Below are positions 21,481-34,180 of a DNA stretch of 64,000 bases, piece after piece. Below the pieces are notes generated by a model, which was not told where the DNA came from, searched no databases, and saw nothing but the letters and a program-made list of their open reading frames with translations. Numbering within the stretch: position 1 is the stretch's first letter; every line of letters starts with the position of its first letter. The DNA lies in contig NC_053037.3 of the NCBI RefSeq assembly GCF_002575655.3, positions 451,701,793 to 451,765,792 of the forward strand. Direction: 5' to 3'. Source of the DNA: Aegilops tauschii subsp. strangulata (Eukaryota; Streptophyta; Magnoliopsida; Poales; Poaceae). A program made the position numbers and the translations under genes.

Positions 21481-21497
21481 CCCCGGCAACAGCGCCA
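21481..21497 (-). other. E4 primer-binding site (tRNA-Asp type)
   Basis: The minus strand reads TGGCGCTGTTGCCGGGG, 11 bases after the LTR. It complements the 3' end of plant tRNA-Asp (TGGCGCCGTTGCCGGGG) with one mismatch, as remembered for this group. Confidence 0.75.
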
Positions 21498-21508
21498 GAA
21501 AATAGTCT

Positions 21509-22893
21509 TGATCACCCACAAGTGTAGGGGATCGCAAGAGTTTTCGAGGGTAGAGTATTCAACCCAAATTTATTGATTAGACACAAGGGGAGCCAAAGAA
21601 TATTCTCAAGTATTAGCAGTTGAGTTGTCAATTCAACCACACCTGGATAACTTAATATCTGCAGCAAAGTATTTAGTAGCAAAGTAGTATGGAAGTAACG
21701 GTAACGGTAGCAAAAGTAATATTTTTGGGTTTTGTAGTGATTGTAACAGTAGCAATGGAAAAGTAAATAAGCGAAGAACAATATGTGAAAAGCACGTAGA
21801 CATTGGATCGGTGATGGAGAATTATGCCGGATGCGGTTCATCATGTAACAATCATAACATAGGGTGACACAGAACTAGCTCCAATTCATCAATGTAATGT
21901 AGGCATGTATTCCGAATATAGTCATACATGCTTATGGAAAAGAACTTGCATGACATCTTTTGTCCTACCCTCCCGTGGCAGCGGGGTCCTAACGGAAACT
22001 AAGGGATATTAAGGCCTCCTTTTAATAGAGTACCGGACCAAAGCATTAACACATAGTGAATACATGAACTCCTCAAACTACGGTCATCACCGGGAGTAGT
22101 CCCGATTATTGTCACTTCGGGGTTGCCGGATCATAACACATAGTAGGTGACTATAGACTTGCAAGATAGGATCAAGAACTCACATATATTCATGAAAACA
22201 TAATAGGTTCAGATCTGAAATCATGGCACTCGGGCCCTAGTGACAAGCATTAAGCATAGCAAAGTCATAGCAACATCAATCTCAGAACATAGTGGATACT
22301 AGGGATCAAACCCTAACAAAACTAACTCGATTACATGATAAATCTCATCCAACCCATCACCGTCCAGCAAGCCTACGATGGAATTGCTCACGCACGGCGG
22401 TGAGCATCATGAAATTGGTGATGGAGGATGGTTGATGATGACGACGGCGACAGATTCCCCTCTCCGGAGCCCCGAACGGACTCCAGATCAGCCCTCCCGG
22501 GAGAGTTTAGGGCTTGGCGGTGGCTCCATATCGTAAAACGCGATGAATCTTTCTCTCTGATTTTTTCTCCCCGAACGTGAATATATAGAGTTGGAGTTGA
22601 GGTCGGTGGAGCTCCAGGGGGGCCATGAGGCAGGGGCGTGCCTCCCACCCTCGTGGATAGGGTGTGGGCCCCCTGGCCTTGATTCTTTCGCCAGTATTTT
22701 TAATTATTTCCAAAAATAATCTCCGTGAAGTTTCAGGTCATTCCGAGAACTTTTGTTTCTGCACAAAGATAACACCATGGCAATTCTGCTGGAAACATCG
22801 TCAGTCCGGGTTAGTTCCATTCAAATCATGCAAGTTAGAGTCCAAAACAAGGGCAAAAGTGTTTGGAAAAGTTGATACGACGGAGATGTATCA
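21509..22893 (-). repeat. 5' LTR of E4 (1385 bases)
   Basis: On the minus strand it starts TGATACATCTCCGTCG and ends GTGGGTGATCA. A TATATA box lies near 22580-22587. ORFs in it (22388-22713) are chance frames. Confidence 0.85.
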
Positions 22894-24009
22894 CTCATCA
22901 AGTTCTACTTTCCTCCCACTTACTTCTTTCAAGAGAAACTCTTTCTCCAGAAAGGATCCATTCTTGGCAACAAAGACCTTGCCTTCGGATCTGAGGTAGA
23001 AGGTATACCCAATAGTTTCCTTAGGGTATCCTTTGAAGACGCATTTTTCCGACTAGGGTTCGAGCTTTTCAGGTTGAAGTTTCTTGACATAAGCATCGCA
23101 TCCCCAAACTTTCGGAAATGACAGCTTAGGTTTCTTCCCAAACCATAATTCATATGGTGCCGTCTCAATGGATTTCGACGGAGCCCTATTTAAAGTGAAT
23201 GCGGCAGTCTCTAAAGCATAACCTCAAAATGATAGCAGTAGATCGGTAAGAGACATCATAGATCGCATCATATCCAATAGAGTGCGATTATGACATTCGG
23301 ACACACCATCACGCTGAGGTGTTCCAGGCGGCGTGAGTTGTGAAACAATTCCACATTTCCTTAAGTGCGTGCCAAATTGGTGACTCAAATATTCCCCTCC
23401 ACGATCTGATCGTAAGAACTTTATTTTCCTGTCACGTTGATTCTCAACCTCACTCTGAAATTCCTTGAACTTTTCAAAGGTCTCAGACTTGTGTTTCATT
23501 AAGTAGACATACCCATATCTACTTAAGTCATTAGTGAGGGTGAGAACATAACGATAACCACCGCGAGCCTCAACGCTCATTGGACCGCACACATCAGTAT
23601 GTATGATTTCCAATAAGTTGGTTGCTCGCTCCATTGTTCCGGAGAATGGAGTCTTGGTCATTTTTTCCATGAGGCATGGTTCACACGTGTCAAATGATTC
23701 ATAATCAAGAGACTCCAAAAGTCCATCTGCATGGAGTTTCTTCATGCGTTTGACACCAATGTGACCAAGGCGGCAGTGCCACGAGTATGTGGGACTATCA
23801 TTATCAACCTTACATCTTTTGGCATTCACACTATGAATATGTGTAACATCACGTTCGAGATCCAATAAGAATAAACCATTGACCAGCGGGGCATGACCAT
23901 AAAACATATCTCTCATATAAATAGAACAACCATTATTCTCAGATTTAAATGAGTGGCCATCTCGCATTAAACGAGATCCAGATACAATGTTCATGCTCAA
24001 AGCTGGCAC
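22894..24009 (-). pseudogene. Angela-type Copia integrase (with GAG-pre-integrase), broken
   Basis: An HHCC zinc domain (WHCRLGHIGVKRM ... CEPCLMEKM) is followed by the catalytic core: HTDVCGPM (Asp), FLRSDRGGEYLS (Asp) and GVSECHNRTLLDMMRSM (Glu), all three acids kept. The first frame stops at TGA 23224-23226, at a position that is Trp in relatives. Coding sense continues (ETAPYELW, then KLSFP-type connection) with further stops until E4 cuts it at 22893. It would integrate element cDNA. It is inactive through stops and insertions. Confidence 0.88.
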
Positions 24010-27000
24010 TATGACGCCCTCGATTCAATCGTACACTAATCATACACGCAAATGTGTACGATCAAGATCAAGGACTCACGGGGAGATATCACAACACAAC
24101 TCTAGACACAAATTAAAATAATACAAGCTTTATATTACAAGCCAGGGGCCTCGAGGGCTCGAATACACAAGAGTCAGCGGAAGCAACAATATCTGAGTAC
24201 AGACATAAGTTAGACAAGTTTGCCTTAAGAAGGCTAGCACAAAAGCAACATGGTCGAAGAGGCAAGGCCTCCTGCCTGGGAGCCTCCTAACTACTCCTGG
24301 TCGTCGGCGGCCTCCACGTAGTAGTAAGCATCGGCGGTGGCATCTGGCTCCTGGGCTCTGACATCTGGTTGCACCAACCGGAAGGGAGAAGAAACGGGGA
24401 AAAGGGGGAGCAAAGCAACCGTGAGTACTCATCCAAAGTACTCGCAAGCAAGGATCTACACTACATATGCAACATTATCAAAGGAAGGTTGTATATGTGG
24501 ACTGGGCTGCATAAATGCCAGAATAGAGAGAAGGCCTAGTACTATCGAAGACTAGCATCTTCAGCATCTTCAAGCATCTTGCAGCATCAGAAGACATAAG
24601 AGTAGCATAAAGTAAAGTAGTAGCAGTGTTATCAACCTCGACCGGAGATCCTTTCTCGACCCCTGCGAGAAAGCAATCCCAGAGCCATACTATCCAGTTA
24701 TCATCACAAACCAATTCTCACCACAAGTATCCAGTTCTAGTTGTATCGATCGGGATACAACTCCAAGTGTCCGTTACCGTAGGACAGGCTATCGGTAGAT
24801 GTTTTCTTCCCTGCAGGGGTGCACCAACTTACCCACCACGCTCGATTAACTCCGGCCGGACACACTTTCTTGGGTCATGCCCGGCCTCGGCCAAACAATA
24901 CGCCGCAACCCGATCTAGGCTTAATAGAGAGGTCAGCACGCCGGACTAAACCTATGCCCCCAGGGGTCATGGGCCATCTCCCCGGGAACTCCTGCACGTT
25001 GCGTACGCGGCCGGTGAGCAGACCTAGCTACCTCCTTCAACAAGGCAGGTGCTTACGCAGTCCAACCCGGTGCGCGCCGCTCAGTCGCTGACGTCTATTA
25101 AGCTTCGGCAGATGCATATGACGCAGAACGCCCATACTATGCCCACGTGATGGTTAGTGCTATCAGGCCAGAGGCCCCTCGGATCAAATATCCAAATCAT
25201 AGTGGATTAGGAACGCACGGTAACAAGCAGAGACTCACGAAAGATGTGACCCCATCGCCCCGTCTCAAGGAGTTGCGGCAAGGGCTAGGAATGCCCGGCC
25301 ACGCCTCGTAATTATCTCGCGGGCACCTTCCAGGTCAACCCGACTCCACATCACTCGCAATTATGCTCGCACGGGTACCCCTCAAGGTCGACCCTCTTTA
25401 GTAACATGGTTCATTGTAAAGTCATAGTAACCATAGTAACCGTGTGTCCAAACATCAAGGGGAAAACCCGAGGAATCACCCCCGGTGAATTCCATTCGAT
25501 GTAATCATCAAGGTGAACGTAAGAGGGACCACCCTCGAGGTTCACACTTGAGGGGTTGCACGACAGAGTCGTATCGGAAGTGGTTAAGGCAGAATCACCC
25601 TCGATGACCACGACCGAATAACTACACTAGCGGGTTAACATCAGAAGTGCTGATGAGGCCTCACCCTCGGCACTCGATAGTAACCAAGTAGTGTCGAGGA
25701 ACTAAGGGGAAGTGTTGTGCGGTGTCGGGGCCTGGTCTTCGATCCAGTTGATCAGGTCTTCGATGATGAAGCAGGGGCAACAAGGACAAGGTGGGGGTCA
25801 CTGGTGGATCACTAACCAACCTATACTAAGCAGTTTAGGATAAGCAGGTAGGTAACAATGAGCAGGTTACAAAAGCAGGCTATGCATCAGAATAGGAGCA
25901 AACAATAACAGTAGCAAAATCTAAAGCAAGCATGAGAGAATGGAATGGGCGATATCGGGATGATCAAAGGGGGGGGCTTGCCTGGTTGCTCTGGCAAAGA
26001 GGGGTCGTCGTCGACGTAGTCGATCACAGGGGCGGCATCGGTCTCGGGGTCTACCGGAGAGAAGAGGGGGAAGAAACAATAAATATAAAGCAAACATAGC
26101 ATCACAAAGCATAACATGGCAATAAGATGTGCCGGATGTGAACTAACGCAAGGCTACACGATAAAGGTGAAGGGGGAATTCAACCGGGAATGTATTCCCG
26201 GTTCCGGACCTATATCAAACAGATGATTGGAGGGGGAATGTTCCATGTTCAGCATGCTAGGGGCATGTGTCAGATGAACGGACTGCGTATTCGGATTCGT
26301 TGGATTTTTCTGAGCAACTTTCATGTAGAAAACATTTTCATCCGAGGTATTGTTTATTTTCTATGTATTTTCAAAGATTAAAGCATATTCTGAAATTATT
26401 TAAAATAACAGAAAAGGAATTATGACATCAGCAGAGTGTCAGCATGACATCAGCAGGTCAACAGACCCGCTGACTGGTCAAACTGACCAGTGGGTCCCAT
26501 ATGTCATATGCAGAGGGCTAACAGCGGGTTATTTTAATTGAACAGGGGTTAATTAGCAGTTGGGCCCCACATGTCAGTGACTAATTAGTTTAGCTAATTA
26601 TTTTTATTTAGGAAAATGTTTTAATTAGGTTAATTAGGCGTGGGGCCCGTGTGTCAGTGGCACTGAGTGCCCAGTCAGCATAATTGACCACGGTAAACGT
26701 GGTCAACTGGGTCCAGGGGGCCCACAGGCAGCGACCCAGAGGCGGGCCCTGCCGGTGCCATGTCAGCGCCCGCACCGGAGCAACGCCGACGAGGCCATCT
26801 ACGGTGGCCGAAAGCCGGAGACGGACGGAAAACGCATACGGGGCATGGAAAGAGGTGCGGCTAGGCGCGTCCGAACGGCCACTCGACCGTGTCACGACCG
26901 GTTTTTCAATAAAATATTTATTGAGAGACCAATCCCTTTTACGGACCAGCGAGGAAGAATTCCTTCTCACTGGTAGACAATATCTTGGTCACAGAAGAAA

Positions 27001-27471
27001 AATACCAGGAGTACTAAATATAATACAAGGTTGAGCAGAGACTGCCCAACAATTTATTACATGCACGCCGCTAAAACAAGACGGCGGATAGGGTGGCAAA
27101 CTACTAACTTACGATAATAACGGTGGTGGAAATATCACCGCGAAGCGAGTGATATGATTCCAGAAGACTACAGCTCTTCGAGCGTCGGAGTGAGGCTCGA
27201 GGAGACTTATTGCGGGTGGCGGAAGCGTATACAATAAAAGTGACCAATGTCCGGGATCGCGCAGGACTGACTGGGACTCCTCTAGGCATCGGACGTGCTA
27301 TCAAACTCTTCATCCAAGAGATCGCCTTCGTCAACATCTGGCCAAATCAACAAGCCAGGTGAGTACTATGAAAGTACTCGCAAGACAGTTCGGACATAAG
27401 ATATAACAAATGTAAACATGAAGCATATGAACAAGTTAACCGGTGCGATTAGACATAGCGGTAATAAATAC

Positions 27472-27815
27472 TGGGTGCCAAGCGAGGGTCTGAATGACGC
27501 CTCGAGCGGAAACTGCAGAATAGTAATACTGGTGCCAAACGAGTGTCTGAAAGACTCCTTGAGCGGAAAATGCGAAATATTAATGCGGGTGCCAAACGAG
27601 TGTCTGAAAGACTCCTCGAGCGGAAAATGCGGAATAATAATGCCACAGTCGGGCGTCGGGGCGACACCACATAAAGGGCTTATAACAGAAAATAATAGAC
27701 AGTGCATGCCGCAGTCGGACGTCTGAGCGACATCACATAAAGGGCTTATATTTAAAGTGAAAAACGAGTAGACGCCACAGTCGGACGTCTGCGTGACGTC
27801 TCATAAAGGGCTTAT
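27472..27815. repeat. Two tandem repeat arrays in E7
   Basis: Three copies of a roughly 57-base unit (GTGCCAAACGAGTGTCTGAA..., 27475-27645) are followed by three copies of a roughly 65-base unit built on CAGTCGGACGTCTGAGCGAC...CATAAAGGGCTTATA (27650-27815). The second unit recurs in E8. Confidence 0.85.
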
Positions 27816-28432
27816 ATCACAACTCATTAATACAATAGTTCGGGAACATAAATTGTCACAAGCATGAGACAAAGATAAAGTTAGTCCATCCACAGGAATA
27901 ACAATAAATCTGAATTTACCACTTGAGCTTGTTCACCGGGGACAAGTTTTTCACACAGATAGATATGGATATAATACTTACACTGCTTGATCATGGATAC
28001 GATGATTTGGAAAGAATTGACTCTGCAGAGTTTGTACTTAACCACAGCCAACGGATTTCAGTAGTCACGGGGACTAGTTCCGTCTACGGTGTTTTGGAAG
28101 AAACTCGTCTAACCAGTACACACCCAATTCAACCATCCGAAGCCAGGGATCACCCTCGGCAACATTCAAGAAAAACCTTGAGACGGGGAGGCTACAACCT
28201 CGCGTAGCATGGGATCAAATTTCTATACGCGCGCTTTAAGGGGGTGCCCCCCTCTCGGTCCCAACCGGAAACACCCATGCCCCCTGACCGAATGACTGGC
28301 TTTAATCCTGGGCCAAGGTACCATCATCTCGGCCTCTCTGTTTGGTGTGTACACGGAAAGAGGTTACCAACTTACTAAACCGCATCCTGGCAAATGAGAC
28401 ATGTGGTAGCATGGAAAGGGGAAAGAACGGTA

Positions 28433-28728
28433 ACGCGGCTCCAACCATGTTAACGTCGGAGAAAGTCGGATGACGCAAGGCTGGCATGCTACAACAGTAC
28501 CACCTTGCTGCCCTTCATGTCACCACATGATTAGGCCATCTCTCATCAGAGATCATCGCAACTTTGGAACATGCGGGAAAAGATCGATAACGTGGCTCCA
28601 ACCACGTTAACGTCGAAGAAAGTCGGATGACGCAAGGCTGGCATGCTACAACAGTACCACCTTGCTGCCCTTCATGTCACCACATGATTAGGCCATCTCT
28701 CATCAGAGATTATCGCAACTTTGGAACA
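28433..28728. repeat. Direct duplication of about 140 bases, 158 bases apart, in E7
   Basis: The block starting CGGCTCCAACCATGTTAACG (near 28437) and ending GCAACTTTGGAAC occurs again from about 28593 to 28728 with few changes. Confidence 0.85.
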
Positions 28729-31700
28729 ACCGGGTCGTTGCCTTACAAGCAACGAGGTATTTACCGACACTCATTTGCCACGCACAAACTCTCACGTGAA
28801 CATGTAAAACACTTGTCATATCAAATGTTCAAAACATGCTTGCCTGGTTCGGAGAAGTCGGAGTCTAGCTCGGCGAAGTTCGCGGCTCCGTCACCTCTCC
28901 CGGATCCTACGGCAATCACGAAACGGGTACTAACGTGAAAACCAACACCTGCACAGAAACTTTTCCAAATATTTTTCAAATAAATCCCATAAAAAACTAG
29001 ACAAAATTTGAAGATTGTCAGAAAAAGAATCACTCAAAAATACCTTTTTATTAAAAAGTTATAAAGGTTCCTGTCCAGGGACTTATCTGTAATGAAACAA
29101 AAAAGTTCCAGGGTTTTAACTGAGAAAACAGAAAACGCTTCGGTTGGGAATGCGCAAGCGCAAAGGAGAAAACGTATTCTGCCCGATGGCGCCAACAGAA
29201 AACGGTTCGCGAATAAAAGAACAGAGGCTGACACGCGGGGTCCACATGTCAGGTTTGAAAAGCTCGCCGGCGCCCGAAGACTGCGGTGGACGCCGGCGTC
29301 GAACCACGGCGAGTTAGGAGGAACGGAGGGTACCAAGAGCTTCAGCGTCCTCTTCCGTGTCGGTGGGTGGTGGACTCGTCCAACGGGGAGCACCACGTCG
29401 ACGGCGACACTTTCTCCGGCGGACGGCGGCTCGGGTGAGGATGGGGAACTCCGGTGGAGGGCTGCAAGCTTCAAATTGAAGTGCGGGTCAGAAAGAGGGA
29501 TGCATGGTGAAGCTACTGGCAAGAGAATGGAGGCGGAGGAGCACACACGGGGGCGAATCAGGCTGGATCCCGTGGCGGGTCGCGGCGGCCGGAGTCGAGG
29601 AAGGAGACCTCCTCGGGGCTCTTCCAGTGGCTAGGCGTGCTCTAGGGGGAGTGCAGGGCTGGTGGGTGCTCGAGTTGAAGCTCGGGGCCTCTATTTATAG
29701 GCAGATCGATGGGGTGGCCGTGAACGGAGAATCTCCGGCGAGCGATTACGGCGGAGCAGTGGATTGGCAGGGGGTTTGAGCGGCCGGGCAGCATCAGTGG
29801 AGGTTACTGGATTCGTTTTGCAGCTAAACGGGGTCGGTCTTGGCGTAATGGTGTCGGTCCACGGTGAGGTGACCGCACGGGCTCAACGGCGGCAGAGAGC
29901 GCGCTCCGCGCCCTGCGGTTCACGACGAGAGCGGCAGCGCGTTCGGGGGAGTGGAAGGCCACGCGGCGAGCTCCGGTGGTTTGGGCGGCGCTGGGTGGCG
30001 TCGTCGGCGCCGTGTCCCCCGCTGGCGTCCGCAAAGCCGCCGCCAGCGTCGGTCACGGGGCGGCGCACCTTCTGCTGCTCGTCGCCGACGCCCGCAAGGC
30101 GCCAAGCGTTTGTGCGGTGCAGGAACAAGGGGGCGGGGACGAGGAGCAAGGCGACGCGGTGGCACTGGCGAGATCGACGTCCTCCTCTGAAGAAAACGAC
30201 AGCAGCCACTGACTGAACCTCTGAACCTTCTGAACTTTGACAAAGACAGTGCACTGCAGGTGTTCGACAGAAGGTTTTGGCTATGAGATAAATTTTTCTG
30301 GGGCTGTAACTTGGTGAGATGACCACTCAATGCACCCAGAGGCTGCCTGATTTTACTTGGAATTTTTGGAGAAGGTTTGGAATGAATTTCACCAAATTTG
30401 ACAAATCTGGTCCAAACTTGCAGCAAGTGTAGTTTGAAAATTTTGAACTGAAGACCAGTGGATCTTCATGGTTCTAGGTTGAGGGTACAAAGGACCAGGG
30501 AGGAGAGTTGGTTTGGGGGCAAAAATCAAAACAGAAAATGGAGTTCCTTTGCAAATCTCCAAGTGGTAGAATAGAAGACAGAAATTTGTTTGAATATAAT
30601 TTGAATGGAAATAATCACATGGGGAGGTTCAACTTGCTGGATTTGATGCAAATCATGATCCAGAGGTGAGGGAGTGGTTAGGAGAGAGGATTTGCACTAA
30701 TGCCATGGCAAGAAGGAATTGTTGAAAGTGGCAAAGGATTTTCCAAAAGCCATAGTGCAAATTCAAAAAGGTTTTCAAAAGTTATTTTCCCCAAAAGAAA
30801 AACATTTTGTCTTGAGTCCAAATGAAAGGCAAGAACTTCCAAGACCAAAGGCGGATCTTGGGTGAATCCAAATAAAACTTTTGCCATAAGGAAAAAATAT
30901 TTGAGAGTGAGAGTTCTCTTAAAGGAAAAATTTAAATCACTCCCCTCATGTCAAATAGAAATCTTTTGAAAAATCGAAATAAAAACTTGGGTGTCACAGA
31001 CCGCGCGTCGAGTGGTGGTGGTGGCATGGCCGGACCTGGCCGGAAACGTCGCCGGCGACGAGGTCCGCGGCGGAGCGGCTACGGTCGACGGCAGAAAAGG
31101 AGCTACGGCGCGCTACAGCTCAGGCGAAAGGGCTAGGCGCGTGCTGGGCGTCGCGGTGAGGCTAACGGGCATACGCCCGTGACCATTTGGTCACCGGAGA
31201 CTCGCCGGCGACGAGCTCCGCGGCGCTGCATTCGGGCGCGCGTGGGGAAAGTAGCTAGCGCGCGTGCGAGGACGGCCAGAGAGATGAGGGAGGAAGAGAG
31301 GCTCACCGAGTGGCTCACACGATGGCCCGTGGTGGTTTAGGAGCTGCAGAGACGTCGCCGGAGCCGAAGAAGGGCGGCGACGACCAGAGACGTGGACGAA
31401 AAGGGATCCGGCGCTTCGGTGCTCCCCAACTCCAGCTTAGGCCACCGGTCGATGGAGAGGACGATGGCGGAGCTCCCCGACAGGTTGGCGAGGCGCGGCG
31501 AGGTCGGTAGCCGCGAGAGCGAGGCACGGCGGCGACCGCGTCGGCCTCCTCTCCAAAACGAAGGAGAGGGAGAGAGAGAAGGGGATCTGGAGAGCGAGGG
31601 GCGAGGTGAGTGGGGTGGCAGACGCGTGGGAGGCGAGGGGGCCGAGGCGTCGGGGCGGTGGAGGCCTTATCCCGTTCGGCGGGGACGGCGAGGTGGTCGG

Positions 31701-32268
31701 GCGGCGACGAGCCCCTGTAGCGGCGCACACCGGGGGAACAGAAGGGAAAGGAGAGCGACCGGGGAGGGGAACTGGGCCTGGCCGGCTGGGCCTGTCTCTG
31801 TGGCCTTAGGCCCAGGGGCAGGGGCTTCCCTTTTTCTATTTTTTTGCAGCTTTTGCATTTTATTTTAGCCACTAATGACTTGCAAAATTATGCCACTGGC
31901 CAAAACAATTTCAAGAATTAAAGTGCACTGCCACCAAAATATTGTGAGACTTTTGAAATAGTTTGCCAATTTTATAAATAAAAAGGCATTTAATTTATTG
32001 CTTAGGTCACTGTTTTAAGTAGTTTAGGCCACTTAAACCCTTAGCAAAAATGTTGGTTCATCACCAATATTAGTTGTGGAATATTTGGCACCTGATGAAC
32101 ATTTTTGGTTTCATGTTTGAGAAATTTTGAATTTCACTTAGCATTTGAATTTGCATTCAAAGGGGAAGTTGAAAGAAACATGAGATAATAATGATCAGGT
32201 ACATGTTTAGCAAAAATATTAACTTAACCCCAAGGGTTACTGTAGTATCATTACACCGGGGAGTTACA

Positions 32269-32281
32269 ACTCTCCTCCTCT
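32269..32281 (-). other. Polypurine tract of E6
   Basis: The minus strand reads AGAGGAGGAGAGT immediately before the 3' LTR start TGTAACTCC. It primes plus-strand DNA synthesis. Confidence 0.75.
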
Positions 32282-32304
32282 AAAAGAAATTCTCGTCCCG
32301 AGAA

Positions 32305-34180
32305 TTAAGAGGTAGAAGGGAACAGGTCGGGGTATTCAGCCCGGAGGTTATCTTCGCGTTCCCAAGTGGCTTCATCTTTAGTATGATTCGACCATTGCAC
32401 CTTGAGGAACTTGGTAACCTTCTGGCGGGTTCGACGTCCAGCTTCTTCAAGAATGCGGATCGGATGCTCTTTGTATGTGAGATCATCTTGAATTTCAATC
32501 AATTCCGGATCCACTTCATGTTCCGGGTCCTTGAAGCAACGACGAAGTTGCGACACATGGAAGACGTCATGGACGTGAGAGAACTGAGGTGGCAACTCCA
32601 GTTGATAAGCCACCAGTCCACGACGGGCCAGAATGCGGAAAGGACCAATGTAGCGCGGAGCTAGCTTTCCCTTGACTCTGAACGGATGAGTGCCTCTCAA
32701 AGGAGTGACACGCAAATAAGCTTGTTCACCAGGTTGATAAGTTGAACCCCAGTGTTTACGATCATAATTGCTCTTCTGGCGGGATCGGGCCGCCTTGAGA
32801 TTATCCCGGAAAATGCGAACCTGCTCTTCAGCTTGTTGAATAATGTCTGGACCAATGAGCGTCCGTTCCCCAGTTTCCGACCAATTCAGAGGGGTTCGGC
32901 ACTTGCGTCCATAAAGCACTTCAAAGGGTGCCATTTTCAAGCTGGCTTGATAACTGTTGTTATAAGAGAACTCCGCATAAGGGAGAGATTCTTCCCACTT
33001 CTTGCCGAAAGAAATAACACAAGCCCGAAGCATGTCTTCAAGAATTTGATTGACTCGCTCGACTTGGCCTTGGGATTGGGGATGATAAGTAGTGCTCCAG
33101 GTAATATGAGTTCCCATTGCCTCTTGGAAACTATCCCAGAACTTTGAAGTGAATATACTGCCACGGTCTGAACTGATCTCTTTCGGAATGCCGTGGAGTG
33201 ACACAATTCGGGAGATATACAAGTTTGCTAATTGACTAGCAGTGATAGTCTCCTTGACTGGCAGAAAGTGAGCAACCTTCGAGAATTGGTCGATGACGAC
33301 AAAGATAGCATCGTTCCCTTTCTGAGACTTGGGAAGGCCAGTGACGAAGTCCATTTGGATCTTATCCCACTTCCATTCAGGAATCGGAAGCGGTTGTAGA
33401 AGTCCAGCCGGTTTCTGATGTTCTGCTTTGACGCGACGACAAACGTCACATTCTTCAATATATCGAGCAATGTCTTGCTTCATATTAGACCACCAGTACT
33501 TCTGACGGATGTCTAGATACATCTTGGTACTTCTCGGATGAATAGAGAGAGGGGTGTCATGCGCTTCTTTCATCACCTTCTCTGTCATAAGCTCGAACCG
33601 GGGTACTACAATGCGATCTCTGAAGTACAAGGTTCCATCTTCACCAAGTGAGAAATCTCTGGATTTCTCTAAGGCAAGATCCTTTTTCATCAAATCCACG
33701 TGAGCATCTTTGGCTTGTGCAGACTTAATTGCTTTCAAAAGAGTTGGTTCCAGGACAAGGTTATTCAGAGAACCCTGTGGAACTAGTTGAAGGTTCAGCT
33801 TGCACAGCTCTTCATAAAGGCGGGGTTGAGCTTTGTAGACCATGTGATTATTGCAATAAGACTTGCGGCTCAGGGCATCAGCCATTACATTAGCCTTGCC
33901 AGGGGTATAGGATATACCGCAGTTGTAGTCGGCAATAGCTTCCATCCATCGCTGCTGATGGAGGTTCAGATCTGGCTGAGTAAATAGGTACTTCAGACTC
34001 TGATGATCGTGAAGATCTCGCAACGATTACCGAGAAGGTACTGTCGCCATAGCTTTAGTGCAAAGATAATGCAGCAAGCTCGAGGTCGTGAACTAGGTAG
34101 TTCTCTTCATGAGGACGCACTTGACGGGAGGCATAAGCAATCACTCTGCGCTCTTGCATTAGGACACAGCCTAATCCTTG
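32305..34180 (-). pseudogene. E6 RNase H remnant, integrase and chromodomain
   Basis: From 34023 an open frame of 572 codons starts in the end of RNase H (HDHQSLKYLFTQPDLN). It continues into an HHCC domain (SIHPRSTKMYLDIRQKYWW ... CDVCRRVKAEHQ) and the integrase core with Asp (MDFVTGLP), Asp (SSDRGSIFTS) and Glu (SQGQVERVNQ), all kept. A GPF/Y-type region (YIGPFRILARRG) precedes a C-terminal chromodomain (EHPIRILEEAGRRTRQK ... VQWSNHTKDEATWERE). Chromodomains steer integration to marked heterochromatin. The stretch 34024-34180, encoding most of RNase H, is frameshifted relative to both neighbours. Integrase itself looks intact. Confidence 0.88.

Larger units (their letters stand above)
17746..22893 (-). 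mobile_element. E4: Sabrina/WHAM-type non-autonomous Gypsy element, 5' half
   Basis: On the minus strand: 5' LTR (22893-21509), tRNA-Asp primer-binding site, gag, aspartic protease, about 0.75 kb non-coding, then the start of a second ORF cut by E3 at 17746. No reverse transcriptase follows the protease, so this is a gag-protease element that would need pol supplied in trans. Its LTR right end (22893) abuts Angela pol sequence, so E4 inserted into E5. Confidence 0.82.
26890..30998 (-). mobile_element. E7: solo LTR (4109 bases) of a long-LTR family related to E8
   Basis: It starts TGTCACGACCGG and ends GGGTGTCACA, flanked by perfect 5-base duplications GACCG (26885-26889 and 30999-31003). The other E6 LTR shows the same site empty with one GACCG (near 40017). 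No internal domain, PBS or PPT is present, so it is an LTR-LTR recombination product. Its termini and its tandem-repeat block resemble the E8 LTR. GC-rich ORFs near 29092-30216 correspond to the LTR leader and have no family I recognise. Confidence 0.85.
24010..32268 (-). repeat. 3' LTR of E6, containing solo LTR E7
   Basis: LTR sequence is 24010-26889 plus 30999-32268. It is nearly identical to 37131 onward and to the parts of the other LTR flanking E8. It contains no ORF that I can support. GC-rich frames near 31300-31870 are LTR leader sequence that also occurs at 48860-49400. Confidence 0.85.

Noticed and set aside
29034..30426. Several GC-rich ORFs on both strands in E7
   Set aside because: Overlapping frames in LTR leader sequence with no recognisable domain and no consistent codon bias.
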